A program made the position numbers and the translations under genes. Shown piece after piece: positions 27,401 through 35,514 of a stretch of DNA of 64,000 nt. The notes below the pieces were generated by a model. That model did no database searches. It had not been told where the DNA came from and saw nothing but the letters and a program-made list of their open reading frames with translations. Source of the stretch: Caballeronia sp. NK8 (GTDB lineage Bacteria; Pseudomonadota; Gammaproteobacteria; Burkholderiales; Burkholderiaceae); assembly GCF_018408855.1 (NCBI RefSeq), contig NZ_AP024322.1:2480001-2544000 (forward strand), read 5' to 3'. The number at the start of each line of letters is the position of its first letter. Position 1 is the first letter of the stretch.

Positions 27401-27468
27401 TGGGCACCGCCCATCGGCTGTGCGGATGCGCCTTCGAAGGAAGTCGCGGCGTTCTCGGTGGTTTGCAT
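24466..27468 (-). CDS. nrdA: Ribonucleoside-diphosphate reductase class Ia, alpha subunit
   Basis: A 1000-residue catalytic subunit converting NDPs to dNDPs. It is longer than E. coli NrdA (761). The N-terminus holds an ATP-cone (YKVIRRNGSVVSFEPTKIA), and a second ATP-cone-like segment (VTDNGVTRPLDLDALKALIV) follows. Active-site segments include FNSGTHRSQLSSCYL and NLCTEITLNTSETEIAVCNL. The C-terminus ends DECEACQ, the redox CxxC that receives electrons from thioredoxin. The start was placed at MQTTENAAT because AGGAG lies 8-9 nt upstream; an in-frame ATG 51 bp further upstream is less likely. Confidence 0.95.
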   Translation of the reverse strand: MQTTENAATSFEGASAQPMGGAQSTSAAQALAPDTTFADYKVIRRNGSVVSFEPTKIAIAVTKAFIAVNGGQGAASARVRELVEQLTQAVVRALVRSRPHGGTFHIEDIQDQVELALMRGGEHNVARAYVLYREKRTQQRTQERAQTQDAQAHEGVINVTDNGVTRPLDLDALKALIVSACANLGDAVSAEPIVAETVKNLYDGVPMSQVYESSILAARTMIEKDPAYSQVTARILLHTIRREILVDEVTQAEMGERYAEYFPLFIKRGVEAGLLDDKLQQFDLKRLGAALDANRDLQFGYLGLQTLYDRYFLHVEGTRIELPQAFFMRVAMGLSLNEIDREARAIEFYNVLSSFDFMSSTPTLFNSGTHRSQLSSCYLTTVADDLDGIYEALKENALLSKFAGGLGNDWTRVRALGSHIKGTNGKSQGVVPFLKVVNDTAVAVNQGGKRKGAVCAYLETWHLDIEEFLELRKNTGDDRRRTHDMNTANWIPDLFMKRVVEGGDWTLFSPSTCPDLHDLFGADFEKAYVAYEEKAARGEIKLFKKLPAAQLWRKMLGMLFETGHPWITFKDPCNVRSPQQHVGVVHSSNLCTEITLNTSETEIAVCNLGSVNLVAHMVKQADGSYALDHAKLKRTISVAMRMLDNVIDINYYAVPKARNSNLKHRPVGMGIMGFQDCLHLLRTPYASGDAVEFADRSMEAVCYYAYYASTELAEERGRYATYRGSLWDRGILPQDSLKLLADARGGYVEVDSSESMDWPELRSRISTYGMRNSNCVAIAPTATISNIIGVSACIEPTFQNLYVKSNLSGEFTVVNDYLVRDLKARGLWDEVMVSDLKYFDGTLSRIDRVPADLRAIYATAFEVDPKWLVEAASRRQKWIDQAQSLNIYMAGASGKKLDEVYKLAWIRGLKTTYYLRTMAATHVEKSTVAHGALNAVPSGDGGHGASGAQGGFGGVSGGASSGAGGFNAAAVEAAPAQEADGPVCMMRPGDAGFDECEACQ

Positions 27469-27859
27469 GTGCAAAACTCCTGGTGTTCGAATGGTGCGGA
27501 TGGTCCGCGGATTTATCACTTATGCCGCGCGCGTCAGGACATCGTCATGAAGATTGCGCGGTGTTTTGGCGGTAAAGCGGGCTGTGAATGCAGCAGGCTG
27601 GAAACACGATTCGCGGCGCTTACGGCCCGCATTGTCTTTGGCGTCTCATGCGGTGCCCGCGTTGGCGCGCGGTGTCGGTCGACGCAACTCGCGCTCACTT
27701 GCTTGCCTTCTTCACGGTGCTGCTCGCTGGCGCTCGATGCGCCTGACGCCTCCCCCTCGCAAAGGGAAACGGTCTCGCGCATCGCCCCGGGCCAGCCAAA
27801 CTTCTCTTACGCCGGAAAGCCGGCGGCGCCGGCTCATCGGAGCGGGCGCCGCCACAACA

Positions 27860-27906
27860 ACACAAGATCTAGTGCCAATTACGTCTTTCGGCACCAAGTA
27901 TAGTGG
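27860..27906 (-). promoter_or_regulatory. Tandem NrdR-type boxes upstream of nrdA
   Basis: ACACAAGATCTAGTGC (27860-27875) and GCACCAAGTATAGTGG (27891-27906) fit the NrdR-box pattern and start exactly 31 bp apart, the same spacing as at nrdB. The promoter-proximal box covers the -10 element and the other lies just downstream of the predicted start, ideal for repression. Confidence 0.72.
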
Positions 27907-27924
27907 ACATCCGCGCAGTCTCAA
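27897..27924 (-). promoter_or_regulatory. Candidate nrdA promoter
   Basis: A TTGAGA -35 (27919-27924) and TATACT -10 (27897-27902) are separated by 16 bp on the minus strand. The -10 lies inside an NrdR-type box. Predicted start near 27890. Confidence 0.65.
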
Positions 27925-28040
27925 AAAGGTTTATTTGCCTGCCGTCTGCCTGTACGGGGTTGACTTTTGCTATCGCAAAGCGCGGCAAGGCCTCGCGCGC
28001 AACGCTGTTGCGCCGCAGCGAGAAAGACCTTACGCGACGC

Positions 28041-28655
28041 TCAGATGCTGGACTGGAAGGGGAAAAACGAAGGCGGCAAGGCGCTGTCGCGACGCACGCG
28101 CGGCCAGTCGAAATGCGGACCGGGATCGGTCTTGCGACCGGGCGCGATGTCGGAGTGGCCCGCCACAGCATCGATCGGATAGCGCTTCACGATGATGCGC
28201 GCGAGCGCGCTCAATGCGGCGTACTGCGCGTCTTCGAACGGCATGCGGTCGCTGCCTTCGAGCTCGATGCCGATCGAGAAATCGTTGCAGCGCTCGCGCC
28301 CGCAAAACGACGAGACGCCTGCGTGCCACGCGCGTTCATCGCAGGAGACGAATTGCTGGACCGCGCCATCGCGGCGAATCACGAAGTGCGCCGACACGCG
28401 CATGCCGCGCAGATGATCGAAGTACGGATGCGCGTCGTGATCGAGCTTGTTGAGGAAGAAATCGGCGATCGAGTTGGTCGTGAAATCGTCGGGCGGCAAG
28501 CTGATGTTGTGCACGACGATGAGCGTCGGCACGGCGTCGCCGGGACGCGCCTCGAAGTTCGGCGAAGGCAGGCGCGACGCGTGCGTGAACCAGCCTTGTG
28601 CGTCGATGTGCGGATCGCCTGGCCTGACGACAGGCTGGACTTGCGGCAGGGTCAT
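28041..28655 (-). CDS. ampD: 1,6-anhydro-N-acetylmuramyl-L-alanine amidase
   Basis: This 204-residue zinc amidase removes the peptide from anhydroMurNAc in peptidoglycan recycling. Zinc ligands are His49 (IVVHN), His167 (AGHSDI) and Asp177 (KTDPG). The catalytic Glu131 (IGIELEG) and Lys175 complete the active site. No signal peptide is present, as expected for the cytosolic enzyme. It supplies the tripeptide reused by Mpl. Start chosen at MTLPQVQP, which overlaps the upstream stop by 4 bp; the frame stays open further upstream. Confidence 0.95.
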   Translation of the reverse strand: MTLPQVQPVVRPGDPHIDAQGWFTHASRLPSPNFEARPGDAVPTLIVVHNISLPPDDFTTNSIADFFLNKLDHDAHPYFDHLRGMRVSAHFVIRRDGAVQQFVSCDERAWHAGVSSFCGRERCNDFSIGIELEGSDRMPFEDAQYAALSALARIIVKRYPIDAVAGHSDIAPGRKTDPGPHFDWPRVRRDSALPPSFFPFQSSI

Positions 28656-28990
28656 CGCGCGTCGCGACCAGTCGGACGGCTCGCGTAGTGGCGCGCGTGA
28701 TCGGCGCAGCAGAAGCGCTCGCCCGCGACGACGATCGACTCGCTGCGCGGCGTGTGCACGCCGCACTGCGCGCAACGGATGAGCGGATCGGCGAGTTGCG
28801 GCGCGCCGTTCGACGCGCCATTGCCATTGCCGTTGCCACTACGCGAGCGTTGCGCGCCATTGGCGCCGCCCGCGGTCGCGCCGCCGGCCTGCGCGTCGCC
28901 CTGCTGCGCGCGCTCGTTCGCGCGGCGCAGCTTCTTCAGGAGCCACTGGCTCACGAAGAAGAGGACGATCAGAAAGATGAAATTTCGCAT
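28652..28990 (-). CDS. PP0621-family small membrane protein with Cys-rich C-terminus
   Basis: A 112-residue protein with one N-terminal membrane helix (FIFLIVLFFVSQWLL), a Gly/Asn/Ala-rich linker and a C-terminal pattern CAQCGVH ... FCCADHARHY that looks like a small zinc-binding motif. It belongs to the PP0621 family found beside ampD and cytochrome-c-assembly genes in beta- and gamma-proteobacteria. Function unknown. It overlaps ampD by 4 bp and follows the CcsA-like gene. Confidence 0.8.
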   Translation of the reverse strand: MRNFIFLIVLFFVSQWLLKKLRRANERAQQGDAQAGGATAGGANGAQRSRSGNGNGNGASNGAPQLADPLIRCAQCGVHTPRSESIVVAGERFCCADHARHYASRPTGRDAR

Positions 28991-29018
28991 CGATTCACGC
29001 CGATAAAAAAGTACGCGC

Positions 29019-29933
29019 TCAGACGACCGCACGGTGCAGCAGCACTTCGAACACGAAGCGGCTGCCCACATACGCGAGCAGCAGCGCGGCGAACGAAGCC
29101 AGCACCCAGCGCAACGCGGCGCGTCCGCGCCATCCGGAGATGCGGCGCGCGGTGAGCAACGCGCCGAACATCAGCCAGGAGATGAAAGCGAAGATGGTTT
29201 TGTGATCGAAGCGCAGCGCGCGATCGACCAGTTGCTCGTTGAACGCGATGCCCGACACGAGCGTGAGCGTGAGCAGCACGAAGCCGGCCGCGATCAGACG
29301 GAACAGCAGTTTTTCGAGCGTCAGGAGCGGCGGCAGCGCGTCGAGCCAGCTCGTGAGCCAGCTGTTGCCGGCATGACGCGTCGCCATGCCGCGCATGCGT
29401 TGCAGACGGCGTTCGAGCATCAGCATCAGCACGGCGTGCAGCGCGGCGATCGCGAAGAGTCCGTACGCGATGTTCGCGATCAGGAAATGCAGCTTGAACA
29501 TCGGCGCTGCGGAGTACGACAATACGCGCACGCCGCCGAACACGAGCGGCAAAAGCGACGCGATGCATGCGAGCGGCAGCACGAGCAGACGCAAGCCGTC
29601 GAGCGGGAAGAAAAAGCTTTCGATCCAGTAGATGCCCGCGCCGAGCCAGAACATCGCGGAGAGCGCGAACGCGAAGCCGAAGATCATCGCGTTCTGGGGG
29701 AAGATCGTGGTGTGCAGCAGGATGCCGTGCACGAGCAACGCTATTAATAATAGAGCGCGGCCCGTTGCGCCCATTGCGCCCATGCCCGGCGACGTTTTCG
29801 GCGCCACCGGCGTCATGCCCGAAGGCACACCGGCCAGCGCCGGCTCCACGGCCGTGTGACGATGCGCGCGCCACCCCGCTACGGCCAGTCCGCCGTAGAG
29901 AAGCGCAGTGAGGGCATACAGTACAATATCCAT
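29019..29933 (-). CDS. CcsA/YpjD-type cytochrome c assembly membrane protein
   Basis: A 304-residue protein with about eight membrane helices, of the YpjD/HemX/CcsA family in the heme-handling superfamily. The segment KTIFAFISWLMFGALL precedes the conserved C-terminal helices. The role in heme delivery or cytochrome c biogenesis is by family only. It is divergent from ffh (110 bp apart) and heads the small operon with the PP0621-like gene and ampD. In many beta- and gamma-proteobacteria a ypjD homologue lies next to ffh, as here. Confidence 0.85.
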   Translation of the reverse strand: MDIVLYALTALLYGGLAVAGWRAHRHTAVEPALAGVPSGMTPVAPKTSPGMGAMGATGRALLLIALLVHGILLHTTIFPQNAMIFGFAFALSAMFWLGAGIYWIESFFFPLDGLRLLVLPLACIASLLPLVFGGVRVLSYSAAPMFKLHFLIANIAYGLFAIAALHAVLMLMLERRLQRMRGMATRHAGNSWLTSWLDALPPLLTLEKLLFRLIAAGFVLLTLTLVSGIAFNEQLVDRALRFDHKTIFAFISWLMFGALLTARRISGWRGRAALRWVLASFAALLLAYVGSRFVFEVLLHRAVV

Positions 29934-30043
29934 GTTCGAAGTTTACACTAGGCCCCTGAATCGCGACGTTTTCCCCCTTGCGGCAACGCGGGGCGTCGAG
30001 TCGTTCTGCGCTGAAAAAGGGCCGCATTCCCTACCGCTCCCCC

Positions 30044-31411
30044 ATGCTCGATAACCTCACTCAACGGATGGCGCGCGTCGTCAAGACGCTGCGCGGCGAG
30101 GCCCGGCTCACCGAGGCCAACACGCAGGAAATGCTGCGCGAGGTGCGGCTTGCGCTGCTCGAAGCGGACGTGGCGCTACCGGTCGTGCGCGAGTTCATCG
30201 CGAAGGTGAAGGAGAAGGCGCTCGGCGAAGAAGTCGTGTCGAGCCTCTCGCCGGGCCAGGCGCTCGTCGGCGTCGTCCAGAAGGAACTGACGGCCGTGAT
30301 CGGCGGCGATTACGAAGGCAAGGCCGCCGAACTGAATCTCGCCGTCACGCCGCCCGCCGTCATTCTGATGGCCGGCTTGCAGGGCGCGGGTAAAACGACC
30401 ACGACGGGCAAGCTCGCCAAGCTCCTGCGCGAAAAGAGCAAGAAGAAGGTGCTCACCGTTTCCGTCGACGTGTACCGCCCCGCCGCTATCCGCCAGTTGC
30501 AGACGGTGACCGAGCAGGTCGGCGCGGACTTTTTCCCGTCGGAGCCGAACCAGAAACCTTCGGACATCGCGCGCGCGGCGATCGACTGGGCGAAGCGGCA
30601 TTATCACGATGTCGTGATCGTCGATACGGCCGGTCGCCTCGGCATCGACGAAGCGATGATGAACGAGATCAGCGAGCTGCACGCGCTGCTCAAGCCTGCT
30701 GAAACGCTGTTCGTCGTCGACGCCATGCTCGGTCAGGACGCCGTCAACACCGCGAAGGCGTTCAACGACGCGTTGCCGCTCACCGGCGTCGTGCTCACCA
30801 AGCTCGACGGCGACTCGCGCGGCGGCGCGGCGCTCTCCGTGCGCCACGTCACCGGCAAGCCGATCAAGTTCGTCGGCGTCGCGGAAAAGCTCGACGGCCT
30901 CGAAGTCTTCCATCCGGATCGCATGGCGAACCGGATTCTCGGCATGGGCGACATTCTTGCGCTCGTCGAGGAAGCGCAGCGCGGCGTCGACAGCCAAGCC
31001 GCGCAGAAGCTCGCCGACAAGGTCAAGAAAGGCGGCGACTTCGACCTGAACGACTTCAAGGCGCAACTCTCGCAGATGAAGAAGATGGGCGGCCTCTCGT
31101 CGCTCATGGACAAACTGCCCGCGCAGTTCCAGCAAGCCGCGCAAGGCGCGGACATGAACAACGCGGAAAAGCAGATGCGCCGCATGGAAGGCATCATCAA
31201 TTCGATGACCATTCAGGAACGCGCGAAGCCCGAGCTCATCAAGGCCGCGCGCAAACGCCGTATCGCGGCAGGCGCGGGCGTGCACGTTCAGGAAGTGAAC
31301 CGCATGCTCAATCAGTACGAGCAGATGCGCGGCATGATGAAGAAGCTGAAGGGCGGCAACCTGCAGAAGATGATGCGCGGCATGAAGGGCATGCTGCCCG
31401 GCATGCGCTGA
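30044..31411 (+). CDS. ffh: Signal recognition particle protein
   Basis: A 455-residue GTPase that binds 4.5S RNA and signal sequences and targets ribosomes to the membrane. The N domain begins MLDNLTQRMARVVKTLRGEA. The G domain contains GLQGAGKTTTTGKLA, DVYRPAAI, DTAGRLG and TKLDGDSRGG. The C-terminal M domain is methionine-rich (MRGMMKKLKGGNLQKMMRGM), with the RNA-binding RRIAAGAG loop before it. An upstream in-frame Met at 29978 was rejected because the family starts at MLDN. Confidence 0.97.
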   Translation: MLDNLTQRMARVVKTLRGEARLTEANTQEMLREVRLALLEADVALPVVREFIAKVKEKALGEEVVSSLSPGQALVGVVQKELTAVIGGDYEGKAAELNLAVTPPAVILMAGLQGAGKTTTTGKLAKLLREKSKKKVLTVSVDVYRPAAIRQLQTVTEQVGADFFPSEPNQKPSDIARAAIDWAKRHYHDVVIVDTAGRLGIDEAMMNEISELHALLKPAETLFVVDAMLGQDAVNTAKAFNDALPLTGVVLTKLDGDSRGGAALSVRHVTGKPIKFVGVAEKLDGLEVFHPDRMANRILGMGDILALVEEAQRGVDSQAAQKLADKVKKGGDFDLNDFKAQLSQMKKMGGLSSLMDKLPAQFQQAAQGADMNNAEKQMRRMEGIINSMTIQERAKPELIKAARKRRIAAGAGVHVQEVNRMLNQYEQMRGMMKKLKGGNLQKMMRGMKGMLPGMR

Positions 31412-31424
31412 TCACGGCACCTCG

Positions 31425-31469
31425 AACCCGCGTTTGCGCGCGTCGCCCGACGCGAAGCAAGCGCGGGTT
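31425..31469 (+). terminator. Possible terminator after ffh
   Basis: A long hairpin with outer stem AACCCGCG/CGCGGGTT and an inner GCGTCG/CGACGC stem is followed by only TTTATC. It is likely a terminator but has a weak T-run. Confidence 0.45.
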
Positions 31470-31534
31470 TATCATATGGCGCACGCCGCCGTTTTTTTCC
31501 ACACTAAGAAGTCAGCCTCTCCCCCGCTTTCCCT

Positions 31535-32086
31535 ATGAATCGCGAAGAAGCTCTCCATATTTTCAGCCACTCCGAAGAAATCGTGACGGCTGACGAAGTC
31601 AATGCATCGATCGGCAAGATGGCCTCGTCCATCAAGGCGGCGACGCAAGACGACTTCCCGCTCGTGCTCTCGGTCATGGGGGGCGCGGCCGTATTCACCG
31701 GCATGCTGCTGCCGCATCTCGACTTCCCGCTCGAGTTCGATTACATCCACCTGACGCGCTATCGCAACGCCATCAAGGGCGGCAGCGAGATGCAGTGGCG
31801 CGTGGCGCCGGCGGAATCGGTGAAGGACCGCGTGGTGCTCGTGCTCGACGACATCCTCGACGAAGGCGAGACGATGGCCGCGATCCGCGACCGCATCATG
31901 GCGATGGGCGCGAAGACGTTTCTCTCGGCGGTGCTGTGCGAGAAGATCATCCCGAAGGCGAAGCCGCTGCGTCCGGATTTCTGTGGATTCGAGGTGCCGG
32001 ACCGGTACGTGTTCGGCTGCGGGATGGACGCGAAGGGTTACTGGCGTAATTTGCCGACGATTCGCGCGCTGACCGAAGGCGCGTGA
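31535..32086 (+). CDS. Hypoxanthine-guanine phosphoribosyltransferase
   Basis: A 183-residue type I phosphoribosyltransferase of purine salvage. The PRPP-binding motif VVLVLDDILDEGETM lies at about 100-114 and the pyrophosphate loop is within LVLSVMGGAAVF. The flexible-loop region HLTRYRNAIKGG follows the order of HPRT proteins. Its N-terminus (NREEALHIFSHSEEIVTADEV) is the version common in beta-proteobacteria, often annotated hypoxanthine-guanine PRT. It is separated from ffh by 123 bp and followed by a bidirectional terminator. Confidence 0.88.
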   Translation: MNREEALHIFSHSEEIVTADEVNASIGKMASSIKAATQDDFPLVLSVMGGAAVFTGMLLPHLDFPLEFDYIHLTRYRNAIKGGSEMQWRVAPAESVKDRVVLVLDDILDEGETMAAIRDRIMAMGAKTFLSAVLCEKIIPKAKPLRPDFCGFEVPDRYVFGCGMDAKGYWRNLPTIRALTEGA

Positions 32087-32104
32087 GCGTTTCCTGGCGA
32101 CATG

Positions 32105-32130
32105 AAAAAAGCGGCCGAGGCCGCTTTTTT
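32105..32130. terminator. Bidirectional terminator between the HPRT and marC genes
   Basis: A perfect 12-bp stem AAAAAAGCGGCC/GGCCGCTTTTTT with a 2-nt loop has T-runs in both directions. It serves both converging genes; its last base is the first base of the marC stop codon. Confidence 0.9.
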
Positions 32131-32729
32131 CACAACTGATGCACGAAAGTGCGTATCCCCGTCAGTATCATCTCGACGGAAATCGCGACCAGCACGAGCC
32201 CCATCAACCGTTCGAACGCCGTGACCGCGCGCTCGCCGAGCCAGTGCTGAATCTTTTCCGCGAGAATCAGCACGATCGCGCAGACGATCATCGTCACCGA
32301 CAGCGCGCCGACCCATTCGAGCATCTTGCCCGGCGCCTGCGAAGTCAGCAGCATCACCGTCGCCAGCGCGGACGGCCCGGCGAGCGCCGGAATCGCGAGC
32401 GGCACGATCAGCGGCTCGCCGCCACGCGCATCGCCGCCCATCGCGCCGTCGGGATGCGGGAAGATCATCCGCAGCGCGATCAGAAACAGCACGATCCCGC
32501 CGCCGATGCGCAACGACAAATCCGTCAGATTCATCGCGCGCAGGAAGCGGTCGCCCGCCAGCATGAACAGCAGCAGGATGCCGAACGCGATCGCCACTTC
32601 GCGCAGGATCACGACGCGGCGCCGCTCTTTCGCAACGCCGCGCAGCGCGTTGATGAAGATCGGAATGTTGCCGAGCGGATCGGTGATCAGCAGCAGCAGG
32701 ATCGTCGCCGACAGGAAGTCGTACTGCAT
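32130..32729 (-). CDS. MarC-family integral membrane protein
   Basis: A 199-residue protein with six predicted membrane helices. Family segments are LLLLITDPLGNIPIFI near the N-terminus, RIGGGIVLFLIALRMI, and LAIPALAGPSALATVMLL. MarC/YhgN proteins are inner-membrane proteins of uncertain function, sometimes described as putative neutral amino-acid exporters; MarC is not itself a proven resistance factor. The ATG shares one base with the proS stop, so the two genes are coupled. Confidence 0.88.
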   Translation of the reverse strand: MQYDFLSATILLLLITDPLGNIPIFINALRGVAKERRRVVILREVAIAFGILLLFMLAGDRFLRAMNLTDLSLRIGGGIVLFLIALRMIFPHPDGAMGGDARGGEPLIVPLAIPALAGPSALATVMLLTSQAPGKMLEWVGALSVTMIVCAIVLILAEKIQHWLGERAVTAFERLMGLVLVAISVEMILTGIRTFVHQL

Positions 32730-34465
32730 TACTTCCCGAGCGCCGCTCGCACCTTCGCTGTCACCGCGCCGGCGGCTTCATCGACCGGCAGCAGCGTGGC
32801 TTCGGTGTCGCGCCGGCCCTGATATTCCAGCTTGCCTTCCTTCAGCCCGCGATCGCCGATCACGATGCGATGCGGCACGCCGATCAGTTCCCAGTCCGCG
32901 AACATCACGCCCGGACGCTCACCGCGATCATCGAGGATCACGTCGATGCCCGCTTCCTGCAGCGTCGCGTACAGCTTGTCCGCCTGCTCGCGCACGGCGT
33001 CGCTGCGGTCGTAGCCCATCGGGCAGATCACGACTTCGAACGGCGCGATGGCTTCCGGCCAAATGATGCCGCGATCGTCGAAGTTCTGTTCGATCGCCGC
33101 GCCCAGCACACGCGTCACGCCGATGCCGTAGCAGCCCATCTGCATCCGCGCGGGCTTGCCGTTCTCGTCGAGGAAGGTCGCGCCCATCGAATCGGAGTAC
33201 TTCGTGCCGAGCTGGAACACGTGGCCCACTTCGATGCCACGGCAGATTTCGAGCGTGCCACGGCCGTCCGGCGACGGATCGCCCGCGACGACATTGCGGA
33301 TATCCGCGACTTCCGGCTCGGGCAGATCGCGGCCCCAGTTCACTCCGGTCGTGTGGTAATCGACCTCGTTCGTGCCGACGACGAAATCGCTCATGTTCGC
33401 GACTGTACGGTCCGCGATCACGCGCACCGGCTTCTTCGTGCCGATCGGGCCGAGATAGCCCGGCGGCGTGCCGAACCATTCGATGATCTCGGCTTCCGTC
33501 GCGAAGCGATAACCCGCGAGGCCCGGCAGCTTGCCGGTCTTGATGTCGTTGAGCGAGTGATCGCCGCGCAGCATCAGCAGCCAGATGGTGGGCTCGGCGC
33601 CTTCGTTGTCGGTTGCGAGAATGATCGACTTGATGGTCTTTTCAAGCGGAATGTTCAGAAGCTGCGCGACCGCCTCGCATTTCGCGGCGCCCGGCGTCGG
33701 CGTCTTCTTCAGTTCTTCCGTGGGCGCGGCGCGTTGCGCGATGAGCGGCAGCGCGTCCGCCGCTTCGACGTTCGCGGCGAAGTCTGAGTCCGGGCAATAC
33801 GCGATGTCGTCCTCGCCCGTATCCGCGATTACGTGGAACTCGTGCGAGCCGCTGCCGCCGATCGAGCCGTTGTCCGCGGCGACCGCGCGGAATTCCAGGC
33901 CGATGCGCGTGAAGATGCGCACATAGGCGTCGTACATCTTGCGATACGACTCGGCGAGACCGTCGAGGTCCTTATCGAAGGAATAGGCGTCCTTCATGAT
34001 GAACTCGCGGCCGCGCATTACGCCGAAGCGCGGACGGATCTCGTCGCGGAACTTCGTTTGAATCTGATAGAAGTTCACCGGCAACTGGCGATAGCTCTTG
34101 ATGTCGCGGCGCGCGATGTCGGTGACGACTTCCTCGTGCGTCGGGCCCATCACGAAGTCGCGCTCGTGGCGATCCTTGAAGCGCAGCAGTTCCGGACCGT
34201 ATTGCTCCCAGCGGCCCGACTCCTGCCACAGTTCGGCGGGCTGCACGGCGGGCATCAGCAGTTCGAGCGCGCCCGCGCGGTTCATCTCTTCGCGCACGAT
34301 GGCTTCGACCTTGCGCACCGAGCGCAGGCCGATCGGCATGTAATCGTAGATGCCGCCCGCGACGCGGCGGATCATGCCGGCGCGCATCATCAGCTTGTGG
34401 CTGACGATCTCGGCGTCGGCGGGAGCTTCTTTCAGGGTGCCGATGAAGAAACGGGATGCTTTCAT
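32729..34465 (-). CDS. proS: Prolyl-tRNA synthetase (bacterial type with editing domain)
   Basis: A 578-residue class II synthetase that charges tRNA-Pro. [20 protein letters not shown] is the family N-terminus and [18 protein letters not shown] leads to motif 1. The motif 2 region contains [24 protein letters not shown] (about 135-160). A cis-editing INS domain spans about 220-400 and hydrolyses Ala-tRNA-Pro. Motif 3 [14 protein letters not shown] and the C-terminal anticodon-binding domain follow. A tRNA-Pro(CGG) gene, its substrate, is at 40453. It is divergent from rppH. Confidence 0.96.
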   Translation of the reverse strand: MKASRFFIGTLKEAPADAEIVSHKLMMRAGMIRRVAGGIYDYMPIGLRSVRKVEAIVREEMNRAGALELLMPAVQPAELWQESGRWEQYGPELLRFKDRHERDFVMGPTHEEVVTDIARRDIKSYRQLPVNFYQIQTKFRDEIRPRFGVMRGREFIMKDAYSFDKDLDGLAESYRKMYDAYVRIFTRIGLEFRAVAADNGSIGGSGSHEFHVIADTGEDDIAYCPDSDFAANVEAADALPLIAQRAAPTEELKKTPTPGAAKCEAVAQLLNIPLEKTIKSIILATDNEGAEPTIWLLMLRGDHSLNDIKTGKLPGLAGYRFATEAEIIEWFGTPPGYLGPIGTKKPVRVIADRTVANMSDFVVGTNEVDYHTTGVNWGRDLPEPEVADIRNVVAGDPSPDGRGTLEICRGIEVGHVFQLGTKYSDSMGATFLDENGKPARMQMGCYGIGVTRVLGAAIEQNFDDRGIIWPEAIAPFEVVICPMGYDRSDAVREQADKLYATLQEAGIDVILDDRGERPGVMFADWELIGVPHRIVIGDRGLKEGKLEYQGRRDTEATLLPVDEAAGAVTAKVRAALGK

Positions 34466-34686
34466 TCAAATTTTCCAAAAGCGGCGCGCGCTTCGGAGCC
34501 GTTGTGGCGCCGGAGCAGGCGTATCGAAGGTGAACGACGGAAACGGTCTACGGCTTTCGCAGGGAAGAAGATTTTGCCGCCTTCCGCATGGTCTGGCAAA
34601 GCGTCCTGCACCCTGCTCGGCAAACGTGCCCCGCATTCGGCTTCGTGCCGCGGGTTCGAACCGATGCGCGGGGTCCGTTAACTGTT

Positions 34687-34692
34687 TATAAT
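34687..34692 (+). promoter_or_regulatory. Candidate -10 element for rppH
   Basis: A perfect TATAAT lies 34 bp before the rppH ATG, with TG two bases upstream of it. The matching -35 region is poor, so the promoter may rely on the extended -10. Confidence 0.45.
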
Positions 34693-34725
34693 CAAAGCAA
34701 TTTTAAAGGATTTGAAGGTGGCTGT

Positions 34726-35376
34726 ATGCTGGATCGTGAAGGCTTTCGCCCGAACGTCGGCATCATCCTCTTGAACGCGCGCAACGAAGTGTTTTGGGGC
34801 AAGCGGCTGCGTGAACATTCCTGGCAGTTTCCGCAAGGGGGCATCAAATACGGTGAGACCCCTGTGCAAGCGATGTATCGGGAGTTACACGAAGAAACCG
34901 GTCTGCTTCCGGAGCATGTGAAAGTTGTCGGTCGCACGCGCGACTGGCTGCGTTATGAGGTGCCGGACAAGTTCATCAAGCGCGAGGTGCGCGGACATTA
35001 TCGCGGTCAGAAACAAATCTGGTTTCTGCTGCGCATGGTGGGACGCGATTGCGACATCTGCCTGCGTGCGACGGACCATCCGGAGTTCGATGCCTGGCGC
35101 TGGAACGAGTATTGGGTGCCGCTTGATGCGGTCATCGAGTTCAAGCGCGACGTTTATCAAATGGCTCTCACCGAGCTGTCCCGGTTCCTGCGGCGAACCA
35201 ACTCCCGCGCCGAGCGCGGCGAGCGAGCCGCGCATCATGGACTGCGCTATCCACGCGTCGTCCAGACGATGACGATCGAAGCACCTGCCGTTACTGCCTC
35301 CGGCGCGGCGGTTCAGGCAGAATGCACGGTCAGCGAGGAAGTGCATGTGATCGCGCACCGCTCATCGTGCGACTGA
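34726..35376 (+). CDS. rppH: RNA pyrophosphohydrolase (Nudix)
   Basis: A 216-residue Nudix hydrolase that removes pyrophosphate from 5'-triphosphate mRNA and so triggers RNase E decay. The N-terminus [17 protein letters not shown] and the Nudix box [20 protein letters not shown] (with EETGLL) are diagnostic. About 45 residues beyond the E. coli RppH core (176 residues) form a C-terminal tail without recognisable motifs. The start at MLDR matches the family. It is divergent from proS and followed by a hairpin terminator. Confidence 0.94.
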   Translation: MLDREGFRPNVGIILLNARNEVFWGKRLREHSWQFPQGGIKYGETPVQAMYRELHEETGLLPEHVKVVGRTRDWLRYEVPDKFIKREVRGHYRGQKQIWFLLRMVGRDCDICLRATDHPEFDAWRWNEYWVPLDAVIEFKRDVYQMALTELSRFLRRTNSRAERGERAAHHGLRYPRVVQTMTIEAPAVTASGAAVQAECTVSEEVHVIAHRSSCD

Positions 35377-35423
35377 TCATCGCGGTTCCTCGCACACGTC
35401 GACACTCAGCATGACTTCGATCG

Positions 35424-35452
35424 ATGGCACGGCGATTCACTCGCCGTGCCAT
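35424..35452 (+). terminator. Hairpin terminator after rppH
   Basis: A perfect 12-bp stem ATGGCACGGCGA/TCGCCGTGCCAT with a 5-nt loop is followed by TTCGCTTTG; the T-run is broken. Confidence 0.55.
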
Positions 35453-35514
35453 TTCGCTTTGTTCCGCCGGGCGGGCGCGTCAAGCCCCGCGCGCATGTTT
35501 CCGGGAAGATCCAA

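Larger units (their letters stand above)
27469..28040 (-). other. Region upstream of nrdA
   Basis: This 572-bp gap has no supported gene. On the minus strand it holds a sigma-70 promoter (27897-27924) and two NrdR-type boxes (27860-27906). About 420 bp of leader lie between the predicted transcription start and the nrdA ATG. Confidence 0.6.

Noticed and set aside
24622..27903. A plus-strand frame of 1093 codons opposite nrdA
   Set aside because: It is the high-GC antisense shadow of nrdA: Arg/His/Ala-rich, no family motifs and no ribosome binding site. nrdA on the minus strand is unmistakable.
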